A DNA stretch of 64,000 nt from Glaciecola sp. 33A (GTDB lineage Bacteria; Pseudomonadota; Gammaproteobacteria; Enterobacterales; Alteromonadaceae). Position numbers and translations under genes: made by a program. The stretch is from assembly GCF_002836745.1 (NCBI RefSeq), contig NZ_PJAR01000024.1, positions 389,174-453,173 on the forward strand, in the 5' to 3' direction. A model generated the notes under the pieces. The model did no database searches. It saw nothing but the letters and a program-made list of their open reading frames with translations, and was not told the DNA's origin. Each line of letters begins with the position of its first letter. The stretch's first letter is position 1. Below are positions 1-9,129 of this stretch, one piece after another.

Positions 1-2970
1 GTCACCGTATTGACTGAGGCGGGCGGTATGGCGCCTGAAGAAGTCGAGCAGTTAGTTTCGTTTCCGCTTGAAAATATGCTCAATGGCGTAACCGGCGTTA
101 CTCGCGTGCGTTCAACATCGGGCATTGGTTTATCCATTCTATATGTAGAGTTTGATTGGGATACTGATGTGTATCGCAACAGGCAGTTAGTATCAGAACG
201 ACTCGACCAAGTCACATCGCAATTACCCAGTGGGATCACGCCAGTCATGGGACCTGTGTCATCGATTATGGGCGAGATTATGCTCATTGCTTTGCCCATT
301 AACGCGAATACGGATGTTGATTCGATGCTCGCCCGAGAGTATGCCGATTTTGTGCTGCGTCCACGGCTACTTTCTATTCCTGGAATATCTCAAGCCATCC
401 CTATTGGTGGCGATGTTAGACAAATTAGAGTAGAGCCTAAACTCGATGTAATGCGCAATGTGGGGATTAGTGTCGAGCAAATACGTGATGCCATTGAAAG
501 TTTCGCATCGAATAAAGGCGGCGGCTTTATCGATGTCAATAACCGCGAGTTTCTGATACGGCACGAAGGAAGAACGCTCAAGCTAGATGATTTGCGCCAG
601 TTAGCCGTTGCATGGCAGGAAAACACCTCAGTACGGTTAGACCAAGTCGCAAACGTTCGTTATGCTGCTGCTGTTAAGCGCGGTGATGGCGGTTATAACG
701 GTAAACCAGCGGTCATCATTAATGTACAAAAACAACCTGGTGCGGACACGGTAAAACTGACCCGTGAAATAGAACTGGCGTTAAGTGAGCTTGCTACAGG
801 CTTGCCTGACGGCGTTTCAGCGCCGCAAGTGTTGTTTCGCCAAGCTGACTTTATTAAAGCATCGGTTGATAATGTTACCGAAGCATTAAGAGATGGCTCT
901 ATTCTCGTGGTTATTGTGCTTTTTGCGTTTTTGTTATCAACACGAACGACCGCTATTTCACTGTTGGCGATCCCGCTATCCCTCGCCGCAACGGTACTCA
1001 TTTTTAAATGGACCGGACAAACCATTAACGTAATGACCTTGGGTGGGTTAGCTATCGCGATAGGGGAGTTGGTTGATGATTCGGTAGTAGATGTAGAAAA
1101 CATACTTCGCCGCTTGAAAAACAACGCCAAGCAAGACAAACCCCGTCCTATTTTCGACGTAATATGGCAAGCAAGTGTGGAAGTACGCTCAGGTATTGTT
1201 TATGCGACCGCAATTGTCGTGCTTGTTTTTTTGCCATTATTCGCACTACCAGGTATCGAAGGACGTTTATTTGCACCATTGGGTGAGGCTTATATTATTG
1301 CGGTATTAGCATCTTTACTCGTCTCGATGACAGTGACACCAGTGCTTTGTTATTTTTTATTACCGCAGATGAAACAACTGCATAAAGGCGATAGCTTTTT
1401 AGTCACTGCACTAAAGAGATGGCAGAGTGTATGGCTTTTATGGGCATTGCCCAAACGCCGCTCAATATTGGCAGTAAGCGCTTTAACTGCAATTATTAGT
1501 GCCTCATCCGTTGCCTTCTTTCCACGTGCGTTTTTGCCTGCCTTTAATGAAGGCTCTTTGGTATTGGGGATGATTTTTCAGCCAAGTACTTCACTATCTG
1601 AATCTAACAGAATGGGGCATTTAGCTGAGTCTTTGTTGCTATCGGTTGATGAGGTCACCGCAGTTGGACGACGCACCGGCAGAGCGAAGCTTGATGAGCA
1701 TGCAGAAGGTGTTCATTCGTCTGAAATTGATGTTGATTTAGTTGAATCAGAGCGCTCTCGGGAAGAAGTTTTGGCTGAAATTCGACAAAAACTCAGTGTG
1801 TTACCCGCGCAAGTGGCAATTGGGCAACCAATTTCCCATCGACTCGACCATCTGCTTTCGGGTGTGCGAGCGCAACTGGCAATAAAAGTGTTTGGCGATA
1901 ATTTAGACGAGCTTCGCATCAATGCTGAAAAAATCAGGCAGAAATTAGAAACCATACCTGGGCTGGTTGATATCAATGTGGAAAAACAAGTGCTTATTCC
2001 CCAAGTGTCGGTCAGATTAAGACCAGATAAGCTTTTACAATATGGTTTGAGTCCGGGTAAGGCAATCGAGCGCTTAGCGTTATTGACTGACGGCGAGCAC
2101 GTTGTAGATATCATCGATGGGGTGAAGCGTTATGCATTGGTGATGCGTTTAGATGAAAAAGCAAGAAGTCCACAGGCACTGCGCACGGCACTGATAGACA
2201 CGCCAGCAGGTGCTATCCCTATTGGCAACATTGCGGATATCAGTATAAGTGATGGGCCAAACCAAATCCTAAGAGAGAACGGACGACGCAGGCTTGTAGT
2301 ATATGCAAACAGCACGGGAGTGGATGTTAAGCGACTGCTATCAGCGGTGCGCGAGCAAGTAAATGAAGTAGAATTAGGTGCAGATAGCTTTATCAGTATT
2401 GAAGGCCAATTTTTGGCACAAGAGCAAGCCATGCGTTTGTTGGTGTTGTTATCAGGTATGTCGTTCGCACTTATATTTTTAGTGCTGTATATGCGATATA
2501 AGTCGTTAGTATTTGCCAGTATTATCATGAGTAGTTTACCCATGGCGCTTTTAGGTGCCGTTGCGGCGATGTGGTTAACGCATACGCCACTTTCGGTTGC
2601 ATCAGTAGTTGGCTTTATTACGCTTACCGGTATTGCTTCGCGCAACGGTATCTTAAAACTGAGTCATTATCTGAACTTGATAAAATTTGAAGGAGAGCAA
2701 TTTAACACCGAGTTGATTGTTAGAGGGGCGCAGGAAAGGTTGGCGCCTGTGATGATGACATCCATGGTGACGGCATTTGCGCTGATTCCATTATTAATGG
2801 CCGCCGATGCTCCTGGTAAAGAGATTTTGCATCCTGTTGCAGTGGTTATCTTTTCAGGGCTATTGAGTTCCACTTTACTGGACACCTTGCTCACACCTTT
2901 GTTGTATCGAGAGTTTGGTGGTAAGGCAACTATGCTTTGGCAAACGCGCAAGTCAGACGAATTAATGTAA
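1..2970 (+). CDS. Heavy-metal RND efflux pump inner-membrane subunit (CusA/CzcA family), 5' end cut by window
   Basis: This is the proton-driven inner-membrane subunit of a tripartite pump that would export metal ions or related cations. The reading frame is open from base 1, so the true start and roughly the first 50 residues, including the first membrane helix, lie outside the window. The first visible residues match the start of the periplasmic porter domain. The hydrophobic segment [19 protein letters not shown] carries the acidic residues expected of the transmembrane proton relay. A second periplasmic half and a final membrane block follow, so the fold is complete to the C-terminus. The membrane-fusion and outer-membrane partners would lie upstream. 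A small periplasmic protein follows 54 bases downstream. The family is confident; the substrate cannot be read from the sequence. Confidence 0.9.
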   Translation, partial: VTVLTEAGGMAPEEVEQLVSFPLENMLNGVTGVTRVRSTSGIGLSILYVEFDWDTDVYRNRQLVSERLDQVTSQLPSGITPVMGPVSSIMGEIMLIALPINANTDVDSMLAREYADFVLRPRLLSIPGISQAIPIGGDVRQIRVEPKLDVMRNVGISVEQIRDAIESFASNKGGGFIDVNNREFLIRHEGRTLKLDDLRQLAVAWQENTSVRLDQVANVRYAAAVKRGDGGYNGKPAVIINVQKQPGADTVKLTREIELALSELATGLPDGVSAPQVLFRQADFIKASVDNVTEALRDGSILVVIVLFAFLLSTRTTAISLLAIPLSLAATVLIFKWTGQTINVMTLGGLAIAIGELVDDSVVDVENILRRLKNNAKQDKPRPIFDVIWQASVEVRSGIVYATAIVVLVFLPLFALPGIEGRLFAPLGEAYIIAVLASLLVSMTVTPVLCYFLLPQMKQLHKGDSFLVTALKRWQSVWLLWALPKRRSILAVSALTAIISASSVAFFPRAFLPAFNEGSLVLGMIFQPSTSLSESNRMGHLAESLLLSVDEVTAVGRRTGRAKLDEHAEGVHSSEIDVDLVESERSREEVLAEIRQKLSVLPAQVAIGQPISHRLDHLLSGVRAQLAIKVFGDNLDELRINAEKIRQKLETIPGLVDINVEKQVLIPQVSVRLRPDKLLQYGLSPGKAIERLALLTDGEHVVDIIDGVKRYALVMRLDEKARSPQALRTALIDTPAGAIPIGNIADISISDGPNQILRENGRRRLVVYANSTGVDVKRLLSAVREQVNEVELGADSFISIEGQFLAQEQAMRLLVLLSGMSFALIFLVLYMRYKSLVFASIIMSSLPMALLGAVAAMWLTHTPLSVASVVGFITLTGIASRNGILKLSHYLNLIKFEGEQFNTELIVRGAQERLAPVMMTSMVTAFALIPLLMAADAPGKEILHPVAVVIFSGLLSSTLLDTLLTPLLYREFGGKATMLWQTRKSDELM

Positions 2971-3024
2971 ATAGGTTTGTTCTGGCGACGCCTTATTGAA
3001 GTTCGCCAAAAATGGAGAATAAAT

Positions 3025-3399
3025 ATGAAAGCAATAGTAAAGTTAGTATCGATAGCCCTGATAACTTCGGCATTGTTTGTATCAAATGCATTGGCGCATG
3101 GCAGTTTAGAGCCTAAGCATGGTGGTGTGGTTAAAGAGGCACATGACATGGTGTTTGAGGTAGTGAGAGAGGAAAAGTCAGTTAGTCTTTATGTACGCGA
3201 CCATGGTGAAGCATATCCAACCACTGAGCTTCTCGCCAATGTTGTCGTGTTAGCTGGGAAAGAGAAAAGTGAGGCACCATTCATTCCATCTGGAGGCAAT
3301 AAAATGGTGGCTAATATTACTATTATTGATGGCGCAACGGTATTGGTTCGCGTTAGTCAAGGGGAGCACCACCCGATCACTATCCGGTACAGTTTTTAG
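3025..3399 (+). CDS. Small periplasmic protein following the RND pump
   Basis: A 124-residue secreted protein with a clear signal peptide ending near ALA-HG. The mature protein opens with HGSLEPKHGGVV, contains DHGEAYP and ends with GEHHPITI, giving several histidines that could bind metal. The ATG at 3025 is chosen over an in-frame start at 2977 because GGAG sits eight bases before it and the signal peptide begins there. It probably shares a transcript with the upstream pump gene. A role as a periplasmic metal chaperone or pump accessory is inference from the histidines and position. I do not recognise a named family. Confidence 0.75.
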   Translation: MKAIVKLVSIALITSALFVSNALAHGSLEPKHGGVVKEAHDMVFEVVREEKSVSLYVRDHGEAYPTTELLANVVVLAGKEKSEAPFIPSGGNKMVANITIIDGATVLVRVSQGEHHPITIRYSF

Positions 3400-3712
3400 A
3401 ATTGTTGAGGGTGTCAGTAAGACCAGTTTTTGTGTGAAGCTGTTAGGTCATTACTCATACGGCAGTGACCGCTCATTCTTGCCCTTCAATGATGATTTTG
3501 CAACGCCGCTTTCTTCAGTAGTGCAAATAATATTGAGGACGAAAATGGAAAATCTTAGCTCGTTGAAGTTGAGCTCTGCATCGCCGTATTGCAGCTCAAA
3601 AATAGTAAACTATATTTAGAGATATCAAACTTTATTACATTCAACACGAAGCGAATGCACAAAAGCGCGTAACAAAAGCGCGTAACAAAAACCTGTCCGG
3701 CTGGCATGCTTG
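3400..3712. other. Intergenic region between convergent genes, with short repeats
   Basis: No convincing gene is seen here. It holds an imperfect GAGCT-CTGCA/TGCAGCTC inverted repeat near 3571-3597 and, at 3665-3690, two tandem copies of GCGCGTAACAAAA. The copies lie next to the integron-like core site at the end of the reductase gene. Confidence 0.5.
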
Positions 3713-3718
3713 TTAGGC
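3657..3718 (-). repeat. Truncated attC-like site at the end of the SDR gene
   Basis: On the minus strand the gene ends in GCCTAAC (3718 to 3712), matching the RYYYAAC core consensus, and the TAA is the stop codon, as is usual in cassettes. The following bases, CAAGCATGCCAGCCGGACAG, resemble the left arm of an attC hairpin. The complementary right arm and GTTRRRY core are not found. Instead GCGCGTAACAAAA is repeated in tandem (3665-3690 on the plus strand). This suggests a decayed or rearranged site. Confidence 0.4.
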
Positions 3719-4453
3719 GAACCCTCCGTTTGCACCAATATTTTGGCCTGTTACCCATGATGCCTCCTCACCAACAAGGAATAACACTATACGGGCAATA
3801 TCTATTGGTTCGCCAATACGACCAAGTGCAGCCATTCCCGCAAGTCGATTTATAACCTCTTGACTTTTACCCTTAGTAAAAAGCTCAGTATTGGTTGGGC
3901 CTGGTGAAATTGAGTTAACCGTAATATTTCGCGCGCCAACCTCTTTTGAAAAAACTCTTGTGAGCTGCTCTACAGCTCCTTTTGTAGCACAATATGCTCC
4001 ATACGTTGGTAGCATTAGGCGTGTCGTAGAGCTGGAAAGATTAATAATACGTCCGTCATTCTCAAGCCGTGAAGCTGCCTCACGAAGTGTATTAAAAGTG
4101 CCTTTCACATTAACAGAAAATATCTGATCAAAATCGTCATCCGTTGTATCTTGAATTGTTTTATACAAAATAGAGCCAGCATTATTAATAAGGATGTCTA
4201 TTTTCCCGAACTGGTTAATCGCCGAATCAAACATCAACTTAACTTCGTCTGGATTACTGATGTCTGCCTTTACAGCAATGGCCTTTCCACCATTAGCGTT
4301 AATATCAGAGACAACTTTATCAGCTGGTTTTTGGTTGCTAGAGTAATTAATAACGACGCTTGCGCCAGCCTCCGCTAGTGTTATTGCTATCTGAGCGCCT
4401 ATTCCTCGCGATGATCCTGTAACGATAGCAACTTTATTATTTAGTCGTTTCAT
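3713..4453 (-). CDS. Short-chain dehydrogenase/reductase (FabG-like) in an integron-cassette-like setting
   Basis: A 246-residue classical SDR oxidoreductase that would use NAD(P)H to interconvert carbonyl and hydroxyl groups. Visible motifs are the TGSSRGIG nucleotide loop, NNAG, a serine-rich catalytic strand and YCATK with the catalytic Tyr and Lys. The C-terminal WVTGQNIGANGG is typical of FabG-like members. The ATG at 4453 has AAGGAAA before it; upstream in-frame codons would add a non-homologous tail. The TAA stop lies inside GCCTAAC, and GTTAGGC lies 40 bases before the start codon. These are the two core-site forms that bound integron gene cassettes. The gene stands alone with no co-directional neighbours. 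Its substrate is unknown. Confidence 0.9.
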   Translation of the reverse strand: MKRLNNKVAIVTGSSRGIGAQIAITLAEAGASVVINYSSNQKPADKVVSDINANGGKAIAVKADISNPDEVKLMFDSAINQFGKIDILINNAGSILYKTIQDTTDDDFDQIFSVNVKGTFNTLREAASRLENDGRIINLSSSTTRLMLPTYGAYCATKGAVEQLTRVFSKEVGARNITVNSISPGPTNTELFTKGKSQEVINRLAGMAALGRIGEPIDIARIVLFLVGEEASWVTGQNIGANGGFA

Positions 4454-4492
4454 AAATTTCCTTGGTTTAATAGGTGGATAGGACTTGATAGC

Positions 4493-4499
4493 GCCTAAC
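4493..4499 (-). repeat. attC-type core GTTAGGC before the SDR gene
   Basis: The minus strand reads GTTAGGC, matching the GTTRRRY core that marks the start of an inserted cassette. It lies 40 bases upstream of the SDR start, a normal cassette leader length. No integrase gene or full attC arm is visible beside it. Confidence 0.4.
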
Positions 4500-4779
4500 G
4501 AGGTTGTAGAATTACTCGTTTTTATATTGTTTATTAATCGTAACACTCTAACGGTATTGATTCTTATTTATCCATCTCTGAGCAGTGGATAATGACGCGT
4601 TTTTTACTTGTTTTGTCCGCGCAAAGTGAATTTATTCATGCCTTTATTGACGGTGATGTTACCCAATACCGGCTCGAATGGTCCTAATCGCTTACTGTAT
4701 TGTTATCTACCTGCGCTGCTGTCTATTTTTATCTTTATTTCTTTCGCTTTTTAATCTGCAATACAAAATTACTTGCTTC

Positions 4780-4796
4780 CTTAAGTCTCTCTTAAG
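4780..4796 (+). promoter_or_regulatory. PmrA/QseB-type response-regulator box
   Basis: The bases read CTTAAG-TCTCT-CTTAAG, a perfect direct repeat with an 11-base period, followed by a third partial copy TTTAAG at 4797-4802. This fits the CTTAA(G/T)-N5-CTTAA(G/T) boxes of PmrA and QseB regulators. It lies 43 bases before the first gene of an operon that encodes an OmpR-family regulator of this type, so autoregulation is likely. Confidence 0.7.
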
Positions 4797-4839
4797 TTTA
4801 AGGCCGTAACGTGTTCACAATGCAGCAACAGGTGAAAAT

Positions 4840-5538
4840 ATGTTTAACACAGATAAAGTGAGTCACAAGACGAAAGTCAAACCTAAACTAATTAATAGTT
4901 TGGTAAATCCTGCGTGCTATTTACAAATAACGGCAACTAATAAAAGCAGTCCACATCGTAATGCCATAGAGAGTTTTATAAAGCAAGGTTACTGTGAATT
5001 TTATGGTGCTAAAATTACCGTCAATACACCTTATTTAATTTCGCTCTCAAAAGGCAACTTAAAATCTGCACTTGGCGTTAGAAGCGCTACATCTTCCCTT
5101 TTTATTGAGCAATATCTACACACAGGCATTGAATCAAAACTGGCTGAGCTTGGTAAGATTTTTGAGCGCCACCAAATTGCTGAAATTGCGCATTTATACA
5201 GTAATGCGAAAACATTTACGCTACCGTTACTGCTAGTAACTGCCGCATCTCTTAAGCTGAAAGGTTTCGAAGTAATGGCTTTTACAGGCACGCAGCACAT
5301 TATTCGCTTAATCGAAAAAACCGGTATTAAGGTGCGTAAGTTAGCAAAAGCAAACCCTTCCTTATTATCAACAAGTAACAATAATTGGGGGCGTTATTAC
5401 GATAGCGACCCAGTGGTTGCCTATATTCAACTTTCCGATGTGCTTGAAGTTATTGAAGCCACCCCTAAACTTGCGTATATGTTTAGTGAACTTATGCCAC
5501 AAGTAGCCAACTTGGTACTGCAATTGGCGGACATATGA
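4840..5538 (+). CDS. Thermostable hemolysin (delta-VPH) family protein
   Basis: A 232-residue protein matching the family named after the Vibrio thermostable hemolysin delta-VPH. Recognisable stretches are IEQYLHTGIE, the helix IAEIAHLYSN and FTGTQHIIRLIEKTGI. There is no signal peptide, so a secreted toxin role is doubtful. An acyltransferase-like (GNAT) fold is a guess from the pattern of helices and strands and is not shown here. ATG at 4840 follows AGGTGA. It is the first gene of a ten-gene operon, and its TGA overlaps the next start codon (ATGA). The company of a ligase, an oxidase and a reductase suggests a biosynthetic enzyme. Confidence 0.8.
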   Translation: MFNTDKVSHKTKVKPKLINSLVNPACYLQITATNKSSPHRNAIESFIKQGYCEFYGAKITVNTPYLISLSKGNLKSALGVRSATSSLFIEQYLHTGIESKLAELGKIFERHQIAEIAHLYSNAKTFTLPLLLVTAASLKLKGFEVMAFTGTQHIIRLIEKTGIKVRKLAKANPSLLSTSNNNWGRYYDSDPVVAYIQLSDVLEVIEATPKLAYMFSELMPQVANLVLQLADI

Positions 5539-6992
5539 GCCTGATTAATCAACTTCGCCATTTTGTGCCAACTGATATAGCCGTCTTATTTAATCAAACT
5601 AGCGTGAGTTATTCGCAATTGATAAAGCATGTCACTGAATGTGCGCTGTGGCTGCAAAATCACCATATAAAGTCAGCCTGTATTAATATGCAAAACAGCT
5701 ATGAATGGGTCGTTATAGACTTAGCTTGTCAACATGCAAAGGCTGTGTGTACGCCTATTCCACAATTTTTCAGTCAACAACAAATAAAGCATCTCGTTGA
5801 TCAAGTCCAACCAGATGTTGTATTTGGCGCATCCCCAAATGCAAACACATCTTATAAAGTCGTTTCAGGTTTATCCGTAAAAGCTTTTTTTATGAGTAAA
5901 AGTCAAGCATGTGAGATGCCTATTAATACGAGCAAAATAACCTTTACCTCGGGTTCAACGGGCACACCAAAGGGTGTTTGTTTAAGTAGCGAAAATCAAT
6001 TGATCGTAGCAAGTTCTTTAGTTAGCGCAATTGGCGTTGATCATCCTAAACATTTAGTACTACTGCCCTTAGCAACCTTACTTGAAAATATTGCCGGTAT
6101 TTACGCGCCTCTTTTAGCACAAGGCCAAGTGACTATTGTTAGCGATGATGAAAAAGGATTAAGGGGTAACCGACTGATAGACCTGAAAAAGTTACTCAAC
6201 TGTATTTCTGCTCATCGTCCCAATACGATGATATTAGTACCGGAACTACTACAAGCGCTAATTGTAGGTTGCAGTCATGGATGGCAACCGCCCCCTTCTC
6301 TTACATTTATTGCCGTAGGTGGCGCAAAAGTTGACGCTGCTATGATTGTTAAAGCAAGGGAACTAGGACTTCCTGTGTTTCAAGGTTATGGCTTGTCTGA
6401 GTGTGGATCTGTAGTAAGCATATGCACAAACACTGACGAACCAAGAGATTCTGCAGGGCAAGCGCTAAAGCATATTCAACTGACCCAGCTTAATGGTGAG
6501 CTAGTCGTGTCTGGAAATTGTTTTTTGGGCTATTTGGGTGAGCCTAAAACATGGTATCCAACCACCGTCAACACAGGTGACTTAGTCGATATAACAAACC
6601 ATTATTTGTTTATTCAAGGTCGCATTAAGCATCTAATTATTAACAGCTACGGTCGTAATATTTCACCCGAGTGGATTGAATCCAAAATAGCGGCTACTGG
6701 ATTATGTAAACAGAATATAGTGGTGGGTGACGCCAAGCCTCATTTATGCGCTTTACTAGTGCCAATGTCTGAAGAAATTAGTCGTAAAAAAATGGGCAAG
6801 GCCATTAGCGCAATAAATGAGCATTTACCAGACTACGCAAAAATCGTCGATTTCATAATAGTAAATACACCTTTCACCCAACAAAACCAGCTTCTAACCG
6901 AAAACGGAAAGTTGAAACGAGGCGCGATTTCCTGCGCTTACGAGACGCAAATTAATCAACAATATTCACAGCACACATTAGCCGCTGTTTAG
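5535..6992 (+). CDS. AMP-forming acyl-CoA/acyl-carrier ligase (ANL superfamily)
   Basis: A 485-residue adenylating enzyme that would activate a carboxylic acid with ATP and pass it to CoA or another thiol carrier. Motifs are complete: the phosphate loop TFTSGSTGTPKGV near residue 137, GYGLSEC near 288, TGD near 345, RIKHLIINSYGRNISP near 360 and the C-terminal NGKLKRG with the catalytic lysine. It is somewhat shorter than typical long-chain acyl-CoA synthetases. No carrier-protein gene is seen in the operon. Its start overlaps the preceding stop, which implies translational coupling. The fatty or aromatic nature of the acid is not visible. It probably supplies substrate to the oxidase that follows. 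Confidence 0.88.
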   Translation: MSLINQLRHFVPTDIAVLFNQTSVSYSQLIKHVTECALWLQNHHIKSACINMQNSYEWVVIDLACQHAKAVCTPIPQFFSQQQIKHLVDQVQPDVVFGASPNANTSYKVVSGLSVKAFFMSKSQACEMPINTSKITFTSGSTGTPKGVCLSSENQLIVASSLVSAIGVDHPKHLVLLPLATLLENIAGIYAPLLAQGQVTIVSDDEKGLRGNRLIDLKKLLNCISAHRPNTMILVPELLQALIVGCSHGWQPPPSLTFIAVGGAKVDAAMIVKARELGLPVFQGYGLSECGSVVSICTNTDEPRDSAGQALKHIQLTQLNGELVVSGNCFLGYLGEPKTWYPTTVNTGDLVDITNHYLFIQGRIKHLIINSYGRNISPEWIESKIAATGLCKQNIVVGDAKPHLCALLVPMSEEISRKKMGKAISAINEHLPDYAKIVDFIIVNTPFTQQNQLLTENGKLKRGAISCAYETQINQQYSQHTLAAV

Positions 6993-7002
6993 GAGTAGTA
7001 AA

Positions 7003-7674
7003 ATGAAGTTATATGACCGTTTAATTAATGAAACTGCCGCAGAGAAAGACTACTTAATGTCATCTCCAATCATTAAAAAGTGTTTCACAGGTGACATTAC
7101 CAATGGTGATTATATTGGCTTTTTAAGTCAGGCATTTCATCATGTAAAGCATACTGTGCCATTATTAATGGCAGTAGGAACACGATTAACAGATAGCCAA
7201 GAATGGCTTCGGGAAGCCGTTGCCAAATACATTGAAGAAGAAATTGGGCATCAAGAATGGATCTTAAATGATATTGCTGCCGCTGGAGGCGACAAAGAAC
7301 AAGCGAGGCACAGTCAGCCCGCATTTGAAACCGAATTAATGGTGGCGTACGCATACGATTATATTAATAGAACCAATCCGCTTGGTTTTTTTGGCATGGT
7401 ACACGTGCTTGAAGGCACCAGTATAGCGGTTGCAGACAACGCTGCTTCTGCTATTCAAAGCGCGCTTGGATTGCCTGCATCAGCTTTTAGCTATTTACGT
7501 TCGCACGGCTCGATTGACATTGAACATGTGAAGTTTTTCGAACAGCTTATGAATAAAATTGAAGACAAAGACACTCAAGACATTATCGTAAATAGCGCTA
7601 AAAAGTTTTACCGTTTATATGCTGATATTTTTAGAAACTTAGGTAAAGATCTTACTCTCAAAGAAGCGGCTTAA
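7003..7674 (+). CDS. Haem-oxygenase-fold di-iron oxidase/oxygenase (TenA/UndA-like)
   Basis: A 223-residue all-helical protein of the iron-containing redox enzyme family, related in fold to TenA and to di-iron oxidases such as UndA. Likely metal ligands are spaced as in that family: Glu79 or Glu80 and His83 in YIEEEIGHQEW, Glu137 in VLEGTS, and His168, Asp172 and His175 in SHGSIDIEHVKFF. Known members use O2 to cleave or desaturate small acids and amino acids. Here the substrate is probably what the neighbouring ligase activates, which is inference. GGAG lies a few bases before the ATG. It is the chemical centre of the operon. Confidence 0.85.
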   Translation: MKLYDRLINETAAEKDYLMSSPIIKKCFTGDITNGDYIGFLSQAFHHVKHTVPLLMAVGTRLTDSQEWLREAVAKYIEEEIGHQEWILNDIAAAGGDKEQARHSQPAFETELMVAYAYDYINRTNPLGFFGMVHVLEGTSIAVADNAASAIQSALGLPASAFSYLRSHGSIDIEHVKFFEQLMNKIEDKDTQDIIVNSAKKFYRLYADIFRNLGKDLTLKEAA

Positions 7675-7684
7675 GGGACTAGTG

Positions 7685-8485
7685 ATGACTACATTAGCAC
7701 TAATCACAGGAGCTACAGGAGGGATTGGTAGCGCAATTGCACATAAGTTAGCAGGGCAAGGCTACAGCCTAATTTTGCATGGCCGTTCACAGACTAAGCT
7801 TAATAAATTGCTGCAAGAGCTTTGCGGTTCACACCATAGTATCTCTGCAGACATAAGCAAGCCCTTAATGTGTGAAAAACTAATAGATGATGCTTTTAAG
7901 ATTGGCACTGTATCGCTGTTGGTCAATAATGCAGGCGTTTCTCACTTTGCAAATTTCACCAGCAGCGATATTGACGAAAAGCAAACTACTCACATAATGC
8001 AGATTAACCTCATTGCCCCTATATTGCTGACAAAAGCCTTTATCTCCAGAACTAAACCTAATTTTCAAGGCACCATAGTAAACGTGGGCTCAGCACTGGG
8101 TAGCATAGGCTTTCCTGGTTTCAGCCTATATTGTGCTAGTAAGTTTGGCCTTAAGGGGCTAAGTGAAGCTTTATCTAGAGAATACGCAGACAGTCATATA
8201 CGGGTTGTCTACTTTGGGCCCCGCACTACCAATACAAGCATTAATTCGCAGCAAGTAACCGATATGAACAAAGCGCTCAACAGCAAGGTTGATTCCGCCG
8301 AATTTGTGGCCTCACAATTTATGCAGTTACTTAACAGTAACAAACGAAGAAAAATTGTTGGTTGGCCTGAAAAATTATTTGCCCGCATTAATGGTGTGCT
8401 GCCTGAATTGGTAGATAAGGCATTCAAACAAAAAATTAAAAAAATTAAACAATTTGCAAATATAGTCACAGGAGACATAAAATGA
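7685..8485 (+). CDS. Short-chain dehydrogenase/reductase in the di-iron oxidase operon
   Basis: A 266-residue SDR with the nucleotide loop TGATGGIG, the structural motif NNAG, a catalytic Ser in NVGSALGS and YCASK. After the Tyr-Lys pair comes FGPRTTNTSINSQQV, as in SDRs that act on bulky lipids or precursors. A basic tail rich in Lys closes the protein. The ATG at 7685 is preferred over a GTG three bases earlier because AAGGGA is then correctly spaced. Its TGA overlaps the next gene's ATG. It likely reduces or oxidises the product of the upstream ligase and oxidase. Confidence 0.9.
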   Translation: MTTLALITGATGGIGSAIAHKLAGQGYSLILHGRSQTKLNKLLQELCGSHHSISADISKPLMCEKLIDDAFKIGTVSLLVNNAGVSHFANFTSSDIDEKQTTHIMQINLIAPILLTKAFISRTKPNFQGTIVNVGSALGSIGFPGFSLYCASKFGLKGLSEALSREYADSHIRVVYFGPRTTNTSINSQQVTDMNKALNSKVDSAEFVASQFMQLLNSNKRRKIVGWPEKLFARINGVLPELVDKAFKQKIKKIKQFANIVTGDIK

Positions 8486-9129
8486 AACGATTAATCCTAT
8501 TAATGGTAACCAGCGTTTTTGCATTCACTTTAAGTGCAGCCGAATCATCAAGTGAGTTATTAATGATTCAAAAAACATGGGCAAAAACCAACTATCAACT
8601 TCAAGACGATGAACAAGAAGAGCAATTTGAAGCGCTTCTAGTCAGTATCGATGAGCAAATTAATTTGCATCCAGAGCAAGCAGAGTTTTGGGTCTGGAAA
8701 GGGATAATACAATCAAGTTTTGCAGGCGCTAAAGGCGGATTAGGCGCATTATCATTAGCTAAGAAAGCGCGTAAGTCTCTACAAAAAGCATTAGCATTAG
8801 ATGATGCAGCACTGCAGGGTTCGGCCTATACTAGTCTTGGCACGCTATATCATAAAGTACCTGGATGGCCTCTTGGTTTTGGCGACGATGACGAAGCCAA
8901 ATTATTATTAGAAAAAGCGCTTAAGCTTAATCCTGACGGAATAGACCCAAATTACTTTTATGGCGAATATTTATATGATAATAAAGAGTACAAAGGCGCT
9001 ATGAAATACCTAGAAACAGCGTTAAATGCGCCTCAGCGAGTTGATCGCCCTTTAGCTGACTCAGGGCGCCGAACAGAAATTGAAAGCCTTTTAGCGCAAG
9101 TTAAGAAACGCATGGATAAAAATAGTTAA
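8482..9129 (+). CDS. Secreted TPR-like protein of the di-iron oxidase operon
   Basis: A 215-residue protein with a signal peptide (cleavage probably after FTLSAA). It contains tetratricopeptide-like helices, seen as LEKALKLNPDGIDPNYFYGEYLYD and a following repeat near residues 155-190. The central GFGDDDEAKLLLEKAL segment resembles TPR proteins of the TatT type. The role is unknown; a periplasmic scaffold or binding protein fits. It overlaps the SDR by four bases and the response regulator by one base, so it belongs firmly to the operon. Confidence 0.75.
   Translation: MKRLILLMVTSVFAFTLSAAESSSELLMIQKTWAKTNYQLQDDEQEEQFEALLVSIDEQINLHPEQAEFWVWKGIIQSSFAGAKGGLGALSLAKKARKSLQKALALDDAALQGSAYTSLGTLYHKVPGWPLGFGDDDEAKLLLEKALKLNPDGIDPNYFYGEYLYDNKEYKGAMKYLETALNAPQRVDRPLADSGRRTEIESLLAQVKKRMDKNS

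Larger units (their letters stand above)
4454..4839. other. Divergent promoter region between the SDR gene and the di-iron oxidase operon
   Basis: It contains the cassette-type core near the SDR gene and, close to the right edge, the CTTAAG direct repeat described separately. A 38-codon open frame at 4638-4754 has no recognisable similarity or ribosome site and is not called. Confidence 0.5.

Noticed and set aside
693-1139. A long antisense frame within the RND pump gene
   Set aside because: It is a shadow of the pump gene in another frame, with no domain or start signal.
3571-3597. A transcription terminator after the small RND companion
   Set aside because: The inverted repeat has a bulge and is followed by A residues instead of T residues on the relevant strand.
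4638-4754. A 38-codon frame in the SDR/operon spacer
   Set aside because: No ribosome site, no similarity, and it would end just before the promoter box.
4840-5538. Calling this gene a secreted hemolysin toxin
   Set aside because: The family name comes from Vibrio, but the protein has no signal peptide and sits in a biosynthetic operon.
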